IMG/VR virus record: IMGVR_UViG_3300046000_008192
Location: 1 to 22,568 of that record
Direction: 5' to 3' (one strand)
DNA from: a virus
Length of the DNA: 22,568 nucleotides
Shown here: piece after piece, positions 1-9,004 of the stretch
Position numbering within the stretch: position 1 is the stretch's first letter
Layout of the letters: every line of letters starts with the position of its first letter
Position numbers and translations under genes: made by a program
Notes under the pieces: model-generated
What the model saw: only the letters and a program-made list of their open reading frames with translations
What the model was told of the DNA's origin: nothing
Databases searched by the model: none

Positions 1-3000
1 GAAAGCCACTTGTATTAGAAGTACCTGAAGTACCTGCGGTTCCGCTTCTACCTGCTGTACCATCTGTACCGCTTGAACCTGAAGTACCACTTGTGCCTGA
101 AGTATTTGAATCACCACTAGTACCTGCTAAACCTCTTGTTCCTGAAGAACCAGAAGTGCCAGAAGTACCTGATGTGTTTGATGAACCACTAGTTCCAGCA
201 GCACCTGTTATACCAGAAGTACCTGCTGAACCACTTGTTCCACTTGTATTACTTAAACCTGAAGTACCGGCAGTACTTGAAGCACCTGAAGTACCGGCTG
301 TTCCTGTAGAACCTGATGTTCCTGCTGAACCACTTGTACCTGAAGTGTTAGATAAACCACTTGTTCCAGCAGTATTTGAAGCGCCTGAAGTACCAGCTGT
401 TCCTGTAGTTCCAGATGAACCACTAGAACCTGAAGTACCAGATGTATTTGATAAACCGCTTGTACCAGCAGTTCCGCTTCTACCTGCTGTACCATCTGTA
501 CCGCTTGAACCTGAAGTTCCACTTGTACCTGAAGTATTACTGTCCCCAGAAGTACCTGCTAATCCACGAGTTCCTGAAGAACCTGTAGTTCCTGAAGTTC
601 CTGAAGTGTTACTTAAACCTGAAGTACCAGCTGCGCCTGTTGTACCTGATGTACCTGTAGTTCCTGAAGAACCACTTGTACCAGAAGTTGCACTAATACC
701 TGATGTACCAGCAACTCCATTTATTCCTGAAGTACCTGAAGTACCAGTAGTTCCTGAAGAACCACTTGTACCTGCTGTACCACTTGTGTTACTTAAACCA
801 GATGTACCTGCTACACCTGTTATACCTGAAGTACCATTTGAACCTGATGTTCCTGATGTGTTACTTAATCCAGATGTACCAGCTGTTGTAGATAATCCAC
901 TTGTACCCGCTGTTCCTGTTGAACCAGATGTACCACTTGAACCTGAAGTTCCTGAAGTATTTGAAAGTCCTGATGTGCCTATAGTACCATTTCTTCCACT
1001 TGTACCATCAGTTCCTGATGATCCTGATGTGTTTGATAAACCAGATGTTCCTGAAGTTCCAGAATTACCTGAAGTTCCTGATGTGCCTCTTGTACCAGAA
1101 GAACCAGATGAACCACTTATACCAGAAGTACCACTTGTGTCGTTTATACCACTTGTACCTGCTGTACCTCGTGAACCAGATGTACCTGAGGAACCTGAAG
1201 AACCTGATGTTCCTGATGTGTTACTTAATCCAGATGTACCTGCTACACCTGTTGTACCTGAAGTTCCATTTGAACCACTAGTACCTGAAGTATTTGATAA
1301 TCCACTTGTTCCAGCTACTCCATTTGTACCAGATGTACCATTTGAACCTGATGTTCCACTAGTAGCACTAATTCCAGATGTACCTGCTAATCCAGTAGTT
1401 CCAAAAGTTCCATTTGAACCTGAAGTTCCTGATGTATTACTTAAACCAGATGTACCTGCTACACCTGTTGTACCTGATGTACCTGTTGACCCACTAGTAC
1501 CTGAAGTGTTAGATAAACCAGATGTTCCAGCTGTTGAACTTATACCAGAGGTTCCAGCTGTACCAGTTGAACCACTTGTTCCTGAAGAACCAACTGTACC
1601 TGATGTATTAGATATACCACTTGTACCTGCTGTACTATTTCTACCTGAGGTTCCATCAGTTCCTGAAGAACCACTTGTATTACTTAATCCTGAAGTACCT
1701 GATGTGCCTGAATCACCAGATGTACCACTTGTACCACGTGAACCTGAAGAACCACTTGTACCTGAATTACCAGAAGTATTATTAGCTCCACTTGTACCAG
1801 CGGTTCCTGTTGAACCACTTGTTCCAGATGAACCAGATGTTCCTGAGGTATTACTTAAACCTGAAGTACCAGCGATACCATTAATACCTGATGTGCCTGA
1901 TGTTCCTGATGAACCAGAAGTATTAGAAATTCCAGATGTTCCTGCTATTCCATTTATTCCTGATGTACCATTAGTACCACTAGATCCACTTGTGTTAGAA
2001 GATCCACTTGTACCTATAGTACCACTTATTCCAGAAGTTCCTGAAGTACCACTAGATCCACTTGTGTTAGAAGATCCACTTGTGCCAGCTGTACCACTTC
2101 TACCACTAATACCATCTGTACCAGATGAACCAGATGTATTGGATAATCCACTTGTTCCAGCTGTACCTGAGTCGCCTGATGTACCTGATGTACCTCGAGT
2201 TCCTGAACTTCCAGAAGTACCAGATGTATTGCTTAAACCAGATGTACCTGCCACACCTGTTGTACCTGAAGTTCCATTTGAACCACTAGTACCACTAGTA
2301 TTAGATAACCCTGATGTACCTGCTACTCCATTTATACCTGATGTACCTGAAGTACCTGTTGAGCCGCTTGTATTAGATATACCAGAAGTTCCTGCTATTC
2401 CATTTATTCCTGATGTACCATCAGTTCCTGATGAACCACTTGTATTTGAAAGTCCTGATGTACCAGCTATACCACTTACACCTGAAGTTCCAGTTGAACC
2501 TGATGTGCCTGATGTATTTGAAAGCCCTGATGTACCTGCTGTACCACTTATTCCTGATATACCAGATGTTCCTGAACTACCAGATGTACCTGAAGTTGAA
2601 CTTAATCCTGAAGTTCCAGTTGTACCATTTCTACCAGATGTACCGTCAGTACCACCTGATCCTGAAGTGTTTGATAAACCACTTGTGCCAGATGTACCTG
2701 AATCACCTGAGGTTCCTGATGTACCATATGTTCCAGATGAACCAGATGATCCTGATGTTCCAGATGTGCTTGATAACCCTGATGTTCCAGATGTACTGCT
2801 TGCTCCTGATGTACCTGCGGAACCACTTGTACCTGATGTATTTGATAAACCACTAGTTCCAGTTGTACCACTAATACCAGATGTACCAAATGAGCCACTT
2901 GTATTGCTTAAACCACTTGTGCCAGAAGTTCCAGAATTACCTGATATACCATTTGATCCAGAACTACCACTAGTATTACTTACACCTGATGTGCCAGATG

Positions 3001-5578
3001 TACCATTACGGCCTGAGGTACCATCTGTTCCAGATGAACCACTTGTATTTGAAATTCCTGATGTACCTGATGTTCCAGCTATACCATTTATACCTGAAGT
3101 ACCATTTGAACCTGATGTACCTGAAGTTGAACTTATCCCACCTGTACCAGCTGTACTTGATATACCAGATGTACCAGATGTGCCAGATGAACCACTTGTA
3201 TTACTTAATCCTGAAGTTCCAGCTGTACCTGAAATACCAGATATCCCATTACTTCCAGAAGTACCAGATGTATTTGAAATTCCTGATGTACCAGCTGTAC
3301 CACTTATACCAGATATACCATTTGAACCTGATGTACCTGAGGTGTCACTTATTCCTGAGGTTCCAGCGGTACCATTTATACCTGAAGTACCATTTGTACC
3401 ATTACTACCAGATGTATTACTCAAACCAGAAGTTCCAGCAGTTCCTGAAACACCACTTGTTCCTTGAGAACCAGAAGTACCTGAAGTATCACTTATTCCT
3501 GAAGTTCCAGCGGTTCCTGATATACCTGATGTACCATTGGTACCATTTGATCCAGAAGTGTTGCTTAATCCTGAAGTACCTGCGGTACCGTTTATTCCAG
3601 ATGTTCCATTGGTTCCGTTAGAACCAGAAGTATCACTTAAACCTGAAGTTCCAGCAGTTCCAGAAACACCACTTGTTCCATTACTACCAGAAGTATTTGA
3701 AGTACCTGATGTTCCAGTAGTTCCAGAAACACCACTTGTTCCGTTTGAGCCAGATGTATTAGATATTCCACTAGTACCTGCTGTTCCGTTTATTCCTGAT
3801 GTACCTGAGGTACCATTACTACCAGAAGTATCACTCAATCCTGAAGTACCAGCTGTTCCTGAGATACCTGAAGTACCAGATGATCCATTACTACCTGATG
3901 TATTACTTGAACCTGAAGTACCTGCAGTACCATTTATTCCACTTGTACCTTGAGAACCTGAAGTGCCTGAGGTGTTACTAATACCAGAAGTTCCAGCGGT
4001 ACCATTTATTCCTGAAGTTCCAGAAGAACCATTACTACCTGATGTATCACTCAATCCTGATGTACCAGCAGTTCCATTTATTCCAGAAGTACCATTCGAT
4101 CCTGATGTACCAGATGTATTAGATAAACCACTTGTTCCAGCTGTTCCTGAAATACCAGACGTTCCATTTGTTCCGTTAGAACCACTAGTATTACTTATAC
4201 CTGATGTACCAGCTGTTCCTGATTCTCCTGAAGTACCATTGGTTCCATTAGATCCAGATGTATTACTCAATCCTGATGTACCAGCTGTACCATTAGTACC
4301 ACTTACACCTGAAGTTCCACTAGTACCTGATGAACCACTTGTACCACTTGAACCTGATGTGCCTGAAGAACCTGATGTTCTACTTTCTCCACTTGAACCT
4401 GATGTTCCTGAAGAACCTGATGTTCCGTTTGTTGAGGAATTTCCAGATGTTCCAGCAGTTCCGTTTATTCCTGATGTACCAGATGAACCATTAGTACCAG
4501 ACAAACCAGATGTACTGTTTGAACCAGATGTACCATGAGTTCCTGAAGAACCAGATGATCCACTTGTACCAGAAGTACCACTTGTATCAGAATAACCAGA
4601 TATTAATTTTCCAATTTGTTTAGATACAATAATAACTGAAGGTGCGGATGGATAATTTGGTCCTGCTCCTAAAGCTGTTATTTGTACATGTGAGTTTGAT
4701 GATAAAAATACAAATTCTACATAATCATTTACTTGTAAATCAAATTGATAAGCAACAAATGGCAACTGATAAGCTCCATTTCCAGCCATTGTAATTGTAG
4801 AAGTTGTACGAGGTTCATTATTGCCATTTATACGAGCCCATATAATAACATCTGTATCATTTGCATTTTGAGTTGCTTCTATTTGAGCAGAATATCCTAT
4901 TTCATATACTCCAGCATTATCAACTTTAATTCTAGAACCAGAAACTACTGATATACCACTTGATAATTCTGTTGTATTATAAGTCCATATTGTTGGTATA
5001 TCTGAACCACTAACAATTTGTGTAGTTGAATCACTAAATGAACCATAATAATTTGAACCAGTAAAAGCTGTACCTGAAGTACCTGATATACCGGATGTAC
5101 CAGATACTCCTGATGTACCTGAAGAACCATTAATTCCTGAGGTACCTGAGGAACCAGCTATACCAGATGTACCTGATGTTGTGGCAGGAACTATTCTATG
5201 TCTAACTTCACCTGTTAAAGGATCATATGTTAATACATCACTAAAAGGTGTTATTTCATTTTGAAGAGACTCAGCATATAATTCTAAAGCAGATGATGCT
5301 GGTTTTAATTTTATTATATTACTTTGTAAAGAAGCTGAATCATTAGCTAATTCTAAAGCATTTTTGTAACCTGTTTCAGTTTGTAATTTTTGTATACTTA
5401 CAAAATTACTAGCAGTTAAATAAATATCATCTGCTTTAAGAAAAGCACTAGCACTAGTGATAACAAAAATTTCTTCACCTTCAGAACCACTGAATGTACC
5501 ACTAGAACTAATTTGTAAATATCCAGAACCACTAGCTGTGAATAATAAACCTTCGGAATTATCTATAATATAAGACAT
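1..5578 (-). CDS. Giant Gly-x-x repeat tail fibre with C1q/TNF-like domain (3' end beyond window)
   Basis: I translated this frame from ATG at 5578-5576. It stays open to the left edge, giving at least 1,859 residues with no stop, so the C-terminus lies outside the window. Residues 1-133 are non-repetitive and end in a linker (VLTYDPLTGEV, 115-125) resembling the one in the neighbouring fibre. Residues 134-172 are a short Gly-x-x run. Residues about 173-325 look like a C1q/TNF-type jelly roll (IKVDNAGVYEIGYSAQI and, later, DYVEFVFLSSNS). From about 331 onward the protein is almost entirely G-[TSILVN]-[ST] triplets, broken at intervals by Asn or Asp in place of Gly. Such proteins in Bacteroidota phages are usually adhesin-like fibres; that role is inferred. 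The gene starts 16 bases after the previous fibre gene, with an ATATTTAT motif in the junction. The C1q-like domain is my reading of the fold pattern; I could not run a profile search. Confidence 0.85.
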   Translation of the reverse strand, partial: MSYIIDNSEGLLFTASGSGYLQISSSGTFSGSEGEEIFVITSASAFLKADDIYLTASNFVSIQKLQTETGYKNALELANDSASLQSNIIKLKPASSALELYAESLQNEITPFSDVLTYDPLTGEVRHRIVPATTSGTSGIAGSSGTSGINGSSGTSGVSGTSGISGTSGTAFTGSNYYGSFSDSTTQIVSGSDIPTIWTYNTTELSSGISVVSGSRIKVDNAGVYEIGYSAQIEATQNANDTDVIIWARINGNNEPRTTSTITMAGNGAYQLPFVAYQFDLQVNDYVEFVFLSSNSHVQITALGAGPNYPSAPSVIIVSKQIGKLISGYSDTSGTSGTSGSSGSSGTHGTSGSNSTSGLSGTNGSSGTSGINGTAGTSGNSSTNGTSGSSGTSGSSGESRTSGSSGTSGSSGTSGSSGTSGTSGVSGTNGTAGTSGLSNTSGSNGTNGTSGESGTAGTSGISNTSGSNGTNGTSGISGTAGTSGLSNTSGTSGSNGTSGINGTAGTSGLSDTSGSNGSSGTSGINGTAGTSGISNTSGTSGSQGTSGINGTAGTSGSSNTSGSNGSSGTSGISGTAGTSGLSDTSGSNGTSGTSGINGTAGTSGISNTSGSNGTSGVSGTTGTSGTSNTSGSNGTSGVSGTAGTSGLSDTSGSNGTNGTSGINGTAGTSGLSNTSGSNGTNGTSGISGTAGTSGISDTSGTSGSQGTSGVSGTAGTSGLSNTSGSNGTNGTSGINGTAGTSGISDTSGTSGSNGISGISGTAGTSGISNTSGTSGSNGISGISGTAGTSGLSNTSGSSGTSGTSGISSTAGTGGISSTSGTSGSNGTSGINGIAGTSGTSGISNTSGSSGTDGTSGRNGTSGTSGVSNTSGSSGSNGISGNSGTSGTSGLSNTSGSFGTSGISGTTGTSGLSNTSGTSGSAGTSGASSTSGTSGLSSTSGTSGSSGSSGTYGTSGTSGDSGTSGTSGLSNTSGSGGTDGTSGRNGTTGTSGLSSTSGTSGSSGTSGISGISGTAGTSGLSNTSGTSGSTGTSGVSGIAGTSGLSNTSGSSGTDGTSGINGIAGTSGISNTSGSTGTSGTSGINGVAGTSGLSNTSGTSGSNGTSGTTGVAGTSGLSNTSGTSGSSGTRGTSGTSGDSGTAGTSGLSNTSGSSGTDGISGRSGTAGTSGSSNTSGSSGTSGTSGISGTIGTSGSSNTSGSSGTNGTSGINGIAGTSGISNTSGSSGTSGTSGINGIAGTSGLSNTSGTSGSSGTSGSTGTAGTSGANNTSGNSGTSGSSGSRGTSGTSGDSGTSGTSGLSNTSGSSGTDGTSGRNSTAGTSGISNTSGTVGSSGTSGSTGTAGTSGISSTAGTSGLSNTSGTSGSTGTSGTTGVAGTSGLSNTSGTSGSNGTFGTTGLAGTSGISATSGTSGSNGTSGTNGVAGTSGLSNTSGTSGSNGTSGTTGVAGTSGLSNTSGTSGSSGSSGTSGSRGTAGTSGINDTSGTSGISGSSGSSGTRGTSGTSGNSGTSGTSGLSNTSGSSGTDGTSGRNGTIGTSGLSNTSGTSGSSGTSGSTGTAGTSGLSTTAGTSGLSNTSGTSGSNGTSGITGVAGTSGLSNTSGTAGTSGSSGTTGTSGTSGINGVAGTSGISATSGTSGSSGTTGTSGTTGAAGTSGLSNTSGTSGTTGSSGTRGLAGTSGDSNTSGTSGTSGSSGTDGTAGRSGTAGTSGLSNTSGTSGSSGSSGTTGTAGTSGASNTAGTSGLSNTSGTSGSAGTSGSTGTAGTSGASSTAGTSGLSNTSGTSGSAGTSGITGAAGTSGSSNTSGTSGTSGSSGTRGLAGTSGDSNTSGTSGTSGSSGTDGTAGRSGTAGTSGTSNTSGF
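2..4588 (-). repeat. Gly-x-x coding repeat tract of the giant fibre
   Basis: About 4.6 kb of degenerate 9-base units encode Gly-Thr-Ser, Gly-Ser-Ser, Gly-Thr-Ala and Gly-Ile-Asn triplets, read on the minus strand. Gly codons are almost always GGT or GGA. At intervals the Gly is replaced by Asn, Asp or Ser in a recurring context, GTSG-x-S-[ND]-T-S-G (for example near 4196-4215, 4250-4275 and 4050-4075). Near the left end the breaks are spaced 24, 9, 24, 9, 24, 30, 24, 27 and 33 residues apart, always a multiple of three, so the triplet phase is kept. Such a tract is prone to expansion, contraction and assembly collapse. Confidence 0.9.
5063..5179 (-). repeat. Short Gly-x-x spacer before the C1q-like domain
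   Basis: Thirteen triplets of the same GTS/GSS type link the N-terminal region of the giant fibre to its C1q-like domain. With the long tract on the other side, the globular domain is bracketed by Gly-x-x repeats. In animal C1q-family proteins the head instead sits at the C-terminal end of the collagen stalk. Confidence 0.8.
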
Positions 5579-5584
5579 CTAGTA

Positions 5585-5592
5585 ATAAATAT
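5585..5592 (-). promoter_or_regulatory. ATATTTAT motif before giant fibre gene
   Basis: The sense strand reads GAATATTTATTACTAG and then the start codon, so the motif ends six bases before the ATG (5578). It lies across the 16-base gap and the stop of the upstream fibre gene. It is one of seven exact copies found just ahead of genes in this window. A promoter core is the inference; an A/T-rich translation-initiation leader is the alternative. Confidence 0.35.
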
Positions 5593-5594
5593 TC

Positions 5595-7769
5595 TTAAAT
5601 CTTAACAGTGTACATTCTGAAGTAACAAACTGTTCTAAAAGAAGTTACAGTTGATACAGATGCATTACTATTAAATATATTTGTAATATTAATAACATTT
5701 CCAGTAGGGAATGTAATTGTTGGATTAGTTAAAGGTACAGTAGTTGTTAATACTTTTATTGGGGAATTTGTAGCAAATATTTGTTTTGTTTGTTGAACTG
5801 GTTGGTTAACTCCAGATGAGTTTTTAAATAAACTTCCTTTTATTTGATAATGTTCATAAAATTGTGTACCTGAAGAAACAACTGATATTGTTACTATATT
5901 AGCTTCAAATCCAACATAAATATTATTAGAAGATATTCTAGGTCTATTAGTTGTACTTGGTGATAAACCATCTGTTGTTAAATTATAAGCTACACCTTTA
6001 ACACTTCCACTACCTATTAATACAAAATCTTGTACTTGAGATTCTCCAGCAGCACCTGTAAAACTAACTGGAGAGAATATTAAACTTTTATTAGCTGAGT
6101 ATGTAGATCCACTAGTACCAAAGAAAACAGCTGTAGAATTATCAATTATAGGAAATTCAGTATTTCCAATAGTTGTAGCACTTGTAAATTTAACTACTCT
6201 GTTAGTAGTACCACTTACAGCTACAGATGTACCAGAAGTACCAGCTGTTCCTGATGTGCCTGATCTTCCACTTGAACCTGACGTTCCCGCAGTTCCTGAA
6301 GAACCTGTTATACCTGAAGTACCACTAGAACCTGATGTTCCTGTTGTACCTGAAGTTCCACTAACACCTGATGTACCGCTAGTTCCTGATGAACCTGATG
6401 TTCCGCTAGTTCCTGAAGTTCCACTTATTCCTGATGTACCTGAAGTTCCACTAACTCCTGATGTACCACTTGAACCTGATGTACCTGTTGTACCGCTAGA
6501 ACCTGACAAACCGCTAGTTCCTGATGAACCTGAAGTACCATTTGTACCACTAGTACCTGAAGAACCTGATGTTCCTGTTGTACCACTAGTACCTGAAGAA
6601 CCTGATGTTCCTGTTGTACCACTAGTACCTGAAGAACCTGATGTTCCTGTTGTACCACTTGAACCTGATGTTCCGTTAGTTCCTGATAAACCGCTAGAAC
6701 CTGATGTTCCTGATGAACCACTTGAACCACTTATACCGCTTGAACCTGATGTTCCTGATAAACCTGAACTTCCGCTAGTTCCTGATGAACCACTAGCTCC
6801 TGAAGAACCTGAAGAACCACTTGTACCGCTTGATCCAGATGAACCTGAAGTACCAGATGTTCCACTTGAACCTGAACTTCCGCTAGTTCCTGAAGAACCT
6901 GAGCTACCATCCGAACCACTTGTACCACTTGACCCAGATGTTCCTGAAGAACCACTTGTACCACTTGACCCAGATGTTCCTGATGAACCACTTGTACCAC
7001 TTGAACCACTTATACCGCTTGAACCTGATGTTCCTGATGATCCTGAACTACCATCTGAACCTGAAGTTCCACTTGAACCTGATGTTCCTGATGAACCATT
7101 ATTACCTGATGTTCCTGATAAACCACTTGAACCACTTGAACCTGATGAACCTGAGCTTCCACTAGTTCCTGATGAGCCACTTAAACCTGAAGTTCCTGAT
7201 AAACCTGAGCTACCATTACTTCCACTTGTTCCTGATAAACCACTTGTACCTGATGAACCACTGGTTCCGCTTGAACCTGAACTTCCATCGCTTCCACTTG
7301 TACCTGATAAACCGCTAGTTCCACTTGAACCTGAACTTCCATCGCTTCCACTTGTACCTGATAAACCTGATGAACCACTTGTACCTGATAAACCGCTAGT
7401 TCCACTTGAGCCTGAACTTCCATCATCTCCACTTGAACCTGAAGAACCGGAAGTTCCTGATGAGCCGCTTGAACCTGATGTTCCGCTAGTTCCTGATAAA
7501 CCACTAGTTCCGCTAGAACCTGAACTTCCATTAATTCCACTTGTACCTGAAGAACCAGCTGTACCACTTGATCCAGCTATAGTTGAGCTATAACTTACAT
7601 TACCTGTAGTACTATTATAAGATAATATATAATTTGGATTTGGATTATTTTGTAAACCTACAAGAGTTAATGTATCTGAACCAGATATATAAACACTACC
7701 AGACATTGTTAATGATCCTGATAAGTGTAGGTCAGTGACTAGTTGTTTACCTTTTATTTGTCCACCCAT
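5595..7769 (-). CDS. Gly-x-x repeat tail fibre protein (724 aa)
   Basis: The protein has three parts. Residues 1-65 are non-repetitive and end in the linker YILSYNSTTGNVSY. Residues 66-513 are an unbroken run of about 149 Gly-x-x triplets (GTS, GSS, GLS, GTT). Residues 514-724 form a non-repetitive C-terminal region that begins NRVVKFTSATTIGNTEF and is rich in beta-prone Thr, Val and Ile. The overall plan (short attachment head, long stalk, distal domain) fits a fibre or whisker-like adhesin at the virion surface, but I do not recognise the C-terminal fold. The start lies 2 bases after the stop of the tail-terminator gene, so the two are probably co-transcribed and translationally linked. Unlike the next fibre, this stalk contains no Asn/Asp breaks. 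The opposite strand also shows a long open frame here, which is a by-product of the codon pattern. Confidence 0.88.
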   Translation of the reverse strand: MGGQIKGKQLVTDLHLSGSLTMSGSVYISGSDTLTLVGLQNNPNPNYILSYNSTTGNVSYSSTIAGSSGTAGSSGTSGINGSSGSSGTSGLSGTSGTSGSSGSSGTSGSSGSSGDDGSSGSSGTSGLSGTSGSSGLSGTSGSDGSSGSSGTSGLSGTSGSDGSSGSSGTSGSSGTSGLSGTSGSNGSSGLSGTSGLSGSSGTSGSSGSSGSSGSSGLSGTSGNNGSSGTSGSSGTSGSDGSSGSSGTSGSSGISGSSGTSGSSGTSGSSGTSGSSGTSGSSGTSGSDGSSGSSGTSGSSGSSGTSGTSGSSGSSGTSGSSGSSGASGSSGTSGSSGLSGTSGSSGISGSSGSSGTSGSSGLSGTNGTSGSSGTTGTSGSSGTSGTTGTSGSSGTSGTTGTSGSSGTSGTNGTSGSSGTSGLSGSSGTTGTSGSSGTSGVSGTSGTSGISGTSGTSGTSGSSGTSGTSGVSGTSGTTGTSGSSGTSGITGSSGTAGTSGSSGRSGTSGTAGTSGTSVAVSGTTNRVVKFTSATTIGNTEFPIIDNSTAVFFGTSGSTYSANKSLIFSPVSFTGAAGESQVQDFVLIGSGSVKGVAYNLTTDGLSPSTTNRPRISSNNIYVGFEANIVTISVVSSGTQFYEHYQIKGSLFKNSSGVNQPVQQTKQIFATNSPIKVLTTTVPLTNPTITFPTGNVINITNIFNSNASVSTVTSFRTVCYFRMYTVKI
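6544..6651 (-). repeat. Three perfect 36-bp tandem copies in fibre stalk
   Basis: The plus-strand unit starts gtaccactagtacctgaag and ends cctgatgttcctgtt. It is repeated three times head to tail without a base change (6544-6579, 6580-6615, 6616-6651). Each copy encodes twelve residues, four Gly-x-x triplets of the GTSGSSGTSGTT type. Perfect identity, where neighbouring units differ at wobble positions, points to recent duplication. Confidence 0.9.
7271..7367 (-). repeat. 54-bp-period tandem duplication in fibre stalk
   Basis: A 43-base stretch beginning ttgaacctgaacttccatcg recurs exactly 54 bases later (7271-7313 and 7325-7367). A third, diverged copy follows near 7405. The period is a multiple of nine, so the Gly-x-x phase is unaffected. 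Confidence 0.85.
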
Positions 7770-7771
7770 TA

Positions 7772-9004
7772 TTATTCAAATTTACCTGTTATTGTTACTA
7801 TGTCTGTTGATTGTAATTCATAACCAATATAATATGGAGATGCTGGATTAATGTTTAAAACAACATCTACTTGTGTTGGACCAGATTGGGTTATACTAAT
7901 TACAGAAGTTCTAGGCACAATTGTTGAATTGACAGTAACTAAGAAATTATCTGGAGAAGTTGCTACTAATGGAGATGGAGCGTCTAATATAACTCCTACT
8001 ACATAAAAGGTATTAGTAGATGTTACTGTACCTAATATTGTTTTATTTGTATTTAAATAGTTTAACACGGCTGGGTCTATTGATCCACCACCTGGTCCAG
8101 ATGGTGTAGGTATTAATTGATTTTGAATTACTTGTCTTCTTCTTGCTGGTGTAGCAGCATCAAATAAGTTATCTACAACATAATCTTCTATAACTATTTG
8201 AGCTTTAGTAAAATATTTAAGATTTGTTGATAAATTTTTATTTATACTGTCAGGAATTATATAACCATTTAAAGTTATATTAAATTTAGCGCTAGATGTT
8301 CTATCATTATCAGCTGTATATTCAGTAACTGTTGAGAATGAATCAATTATAGCTCTAAATTGAAATCTATTTTTATCTCCCCAATATGAATTAGAAGCAT
8401 ATTGTATAGCTTCAATAACTTTATTTATTTGTTCAACATAGTTTGTATATATAATACAAGAGTAAGTAAGAGTAACATAATCAGGTACAATTACCACTCT
8501 TTTTTCTTTAACTGGGATTCTATTAGTTAAAAGATCAAAATTATCATATGAATTCTTTTTAGTATAAGGTACATCAAATACATGTATGTTTTGAGCCTTA
8601 TTACCATCTAATTTCCAACTTAAATTTCTATTTCTTTCAACACCATCTCTTTTTAATACAATTAAAGGAGTTAATATTCTACTATTAGCATCTCTTAAAA
8701 ATCCTTCTTTTTGAATAGCTACCCATCTTTCTGGATAAGCATATATTGTTGGTACAGCTACTTGTTCACCATCTTGAGAAACAGTTGGTCTGATATAATC
8801 ATTAATATAATTAATAACTGCTTCATCAATATCCATTAACCCAACAGAAAAATCTTTAATAGGATCACCTTTAGTTGATACTTGTTCACCTCTATTTTGT
8901 TGATCACTATATGGCTGTTTACCATAAACCGGATCATAAGGAACTATTGTTTCTTGTAATGCCTGTTGTGGGGTTTTTGGTACTGGTTTTCTATATTGGG
9001 CCAT
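7772..9004 (-). CDS. Tail terminator / sheath-stabilising protein, T4 gp15-like, with extra C-terminal domain
   Basis: In T4, gp15 caps the finished tail and joins it to the neck. This protein shows the gp15 order of features: an N-terminal helix with IDEAVINYINDYI (59-69), a strand with QVAVPTIYAYPERWVAIQK (81-99) comparable to gp15's VPITYASKEHF, then LTYSCIIYTNYVEQINKVIE (179-198), RFQFRAIIDSF and KFNITLNGYIIPD (240-252), comparable to gp15's WSLTFEVNGWMYPP. These comparisons are from memory of the T4 protein. It is 410 residues against about 272 in T4. After a Gly/Pro linker (TPSGPGGGSIDP, 300-311) there is an added, strand-rich segment to residue 410 that I do not recognise. The start overlaps the stop of the gp14-like gene by one base (TAATG), which suggests coupled translation. 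Position directly after the gp14-like gene matches T4 order. Confidence 0.82.
   Translation of the reverse strand: MAQYRKPVPKTPQQALQETIVPYDPVYGKQPYSDQQNRGEQVSTKGDPIKDFSVGLMDIDEAVINYINDYIRPTVSQDGEQVAVPTIYAYPERWVAIQKEGFLRDANSRILTPLIVLKRDGVERNRNLSWKLDGNKAQNIHVFDVPYTKKNSYDNFDLLTNRIPVKEKRVVIVPDYVTLTYSCIIYTNYVEQINKVIEAIQYASNSYWGDKNRFQFRAIIDSFSTVTEYTADNDRTSSAKFNITLNGYIIPDSINKNLSTNLKYFTKAQIVIEDYVVDNLFDAATPARRRQVIQNQLIPTPSGPGGGSIDPAVLNYLNTNKTILGTVTSTNTFYVVGVILDAPSPLVATSPDNFLVTVNSTIVPRTSVISITQSGPTQVDVVLNINPASPYYIGYELQSTDIVTITGKFE

Larger units (their letters stand above)
6231..7574 (-). repeat. Gly-x-x coding repeat tract of the 724-aa fibre
   Basis: About 1.34 kb of 9-base-type units code for roughly 149 uninterrupted Gly-x-x triplets. 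It contains exact higher-order duplications: three perfect 36-base copies at 6544-6651, and a 54-base-period pair at 7271-7367. These show recent expansion by slippage or unequal recombination. Confidence 0.9.

Noticed and set aside
93-4538. Long plus-strand open frames (93-3467, 3537-3953, 3963-4538) encoding Pro/Val-rich VPEVP-type repeats
   Set aside because: They are antisense to the Gly-x-x codons: GGN, TCN and ACN read in reverse give CCN, GAN and GTN codons, which cannot be stops. Wobble positions coincide on the two strands, so variation cannot tell them apart. The minus frame, however, is continuous through all of them and begins with a proper non-repeat N-terminus.
1-4588. CRISPR array
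   Set aside because: The repeats are short, degenerate, contiguous units without spacers, and keep an open reading frame throughout.
6256-7593. Plus-strand open frame of 445 codons
   Set aside because: Same antisense artefact over the first fibre's repeat tract. The minus frame joins non-repeat N- and C-terminal regions.
1-7769. Diversity-generating retroelement acting on the fibres
   Set aside because: No reverse transcriptase gene and no template/variable repeat pair with adenine-biased changes is visible in the window.
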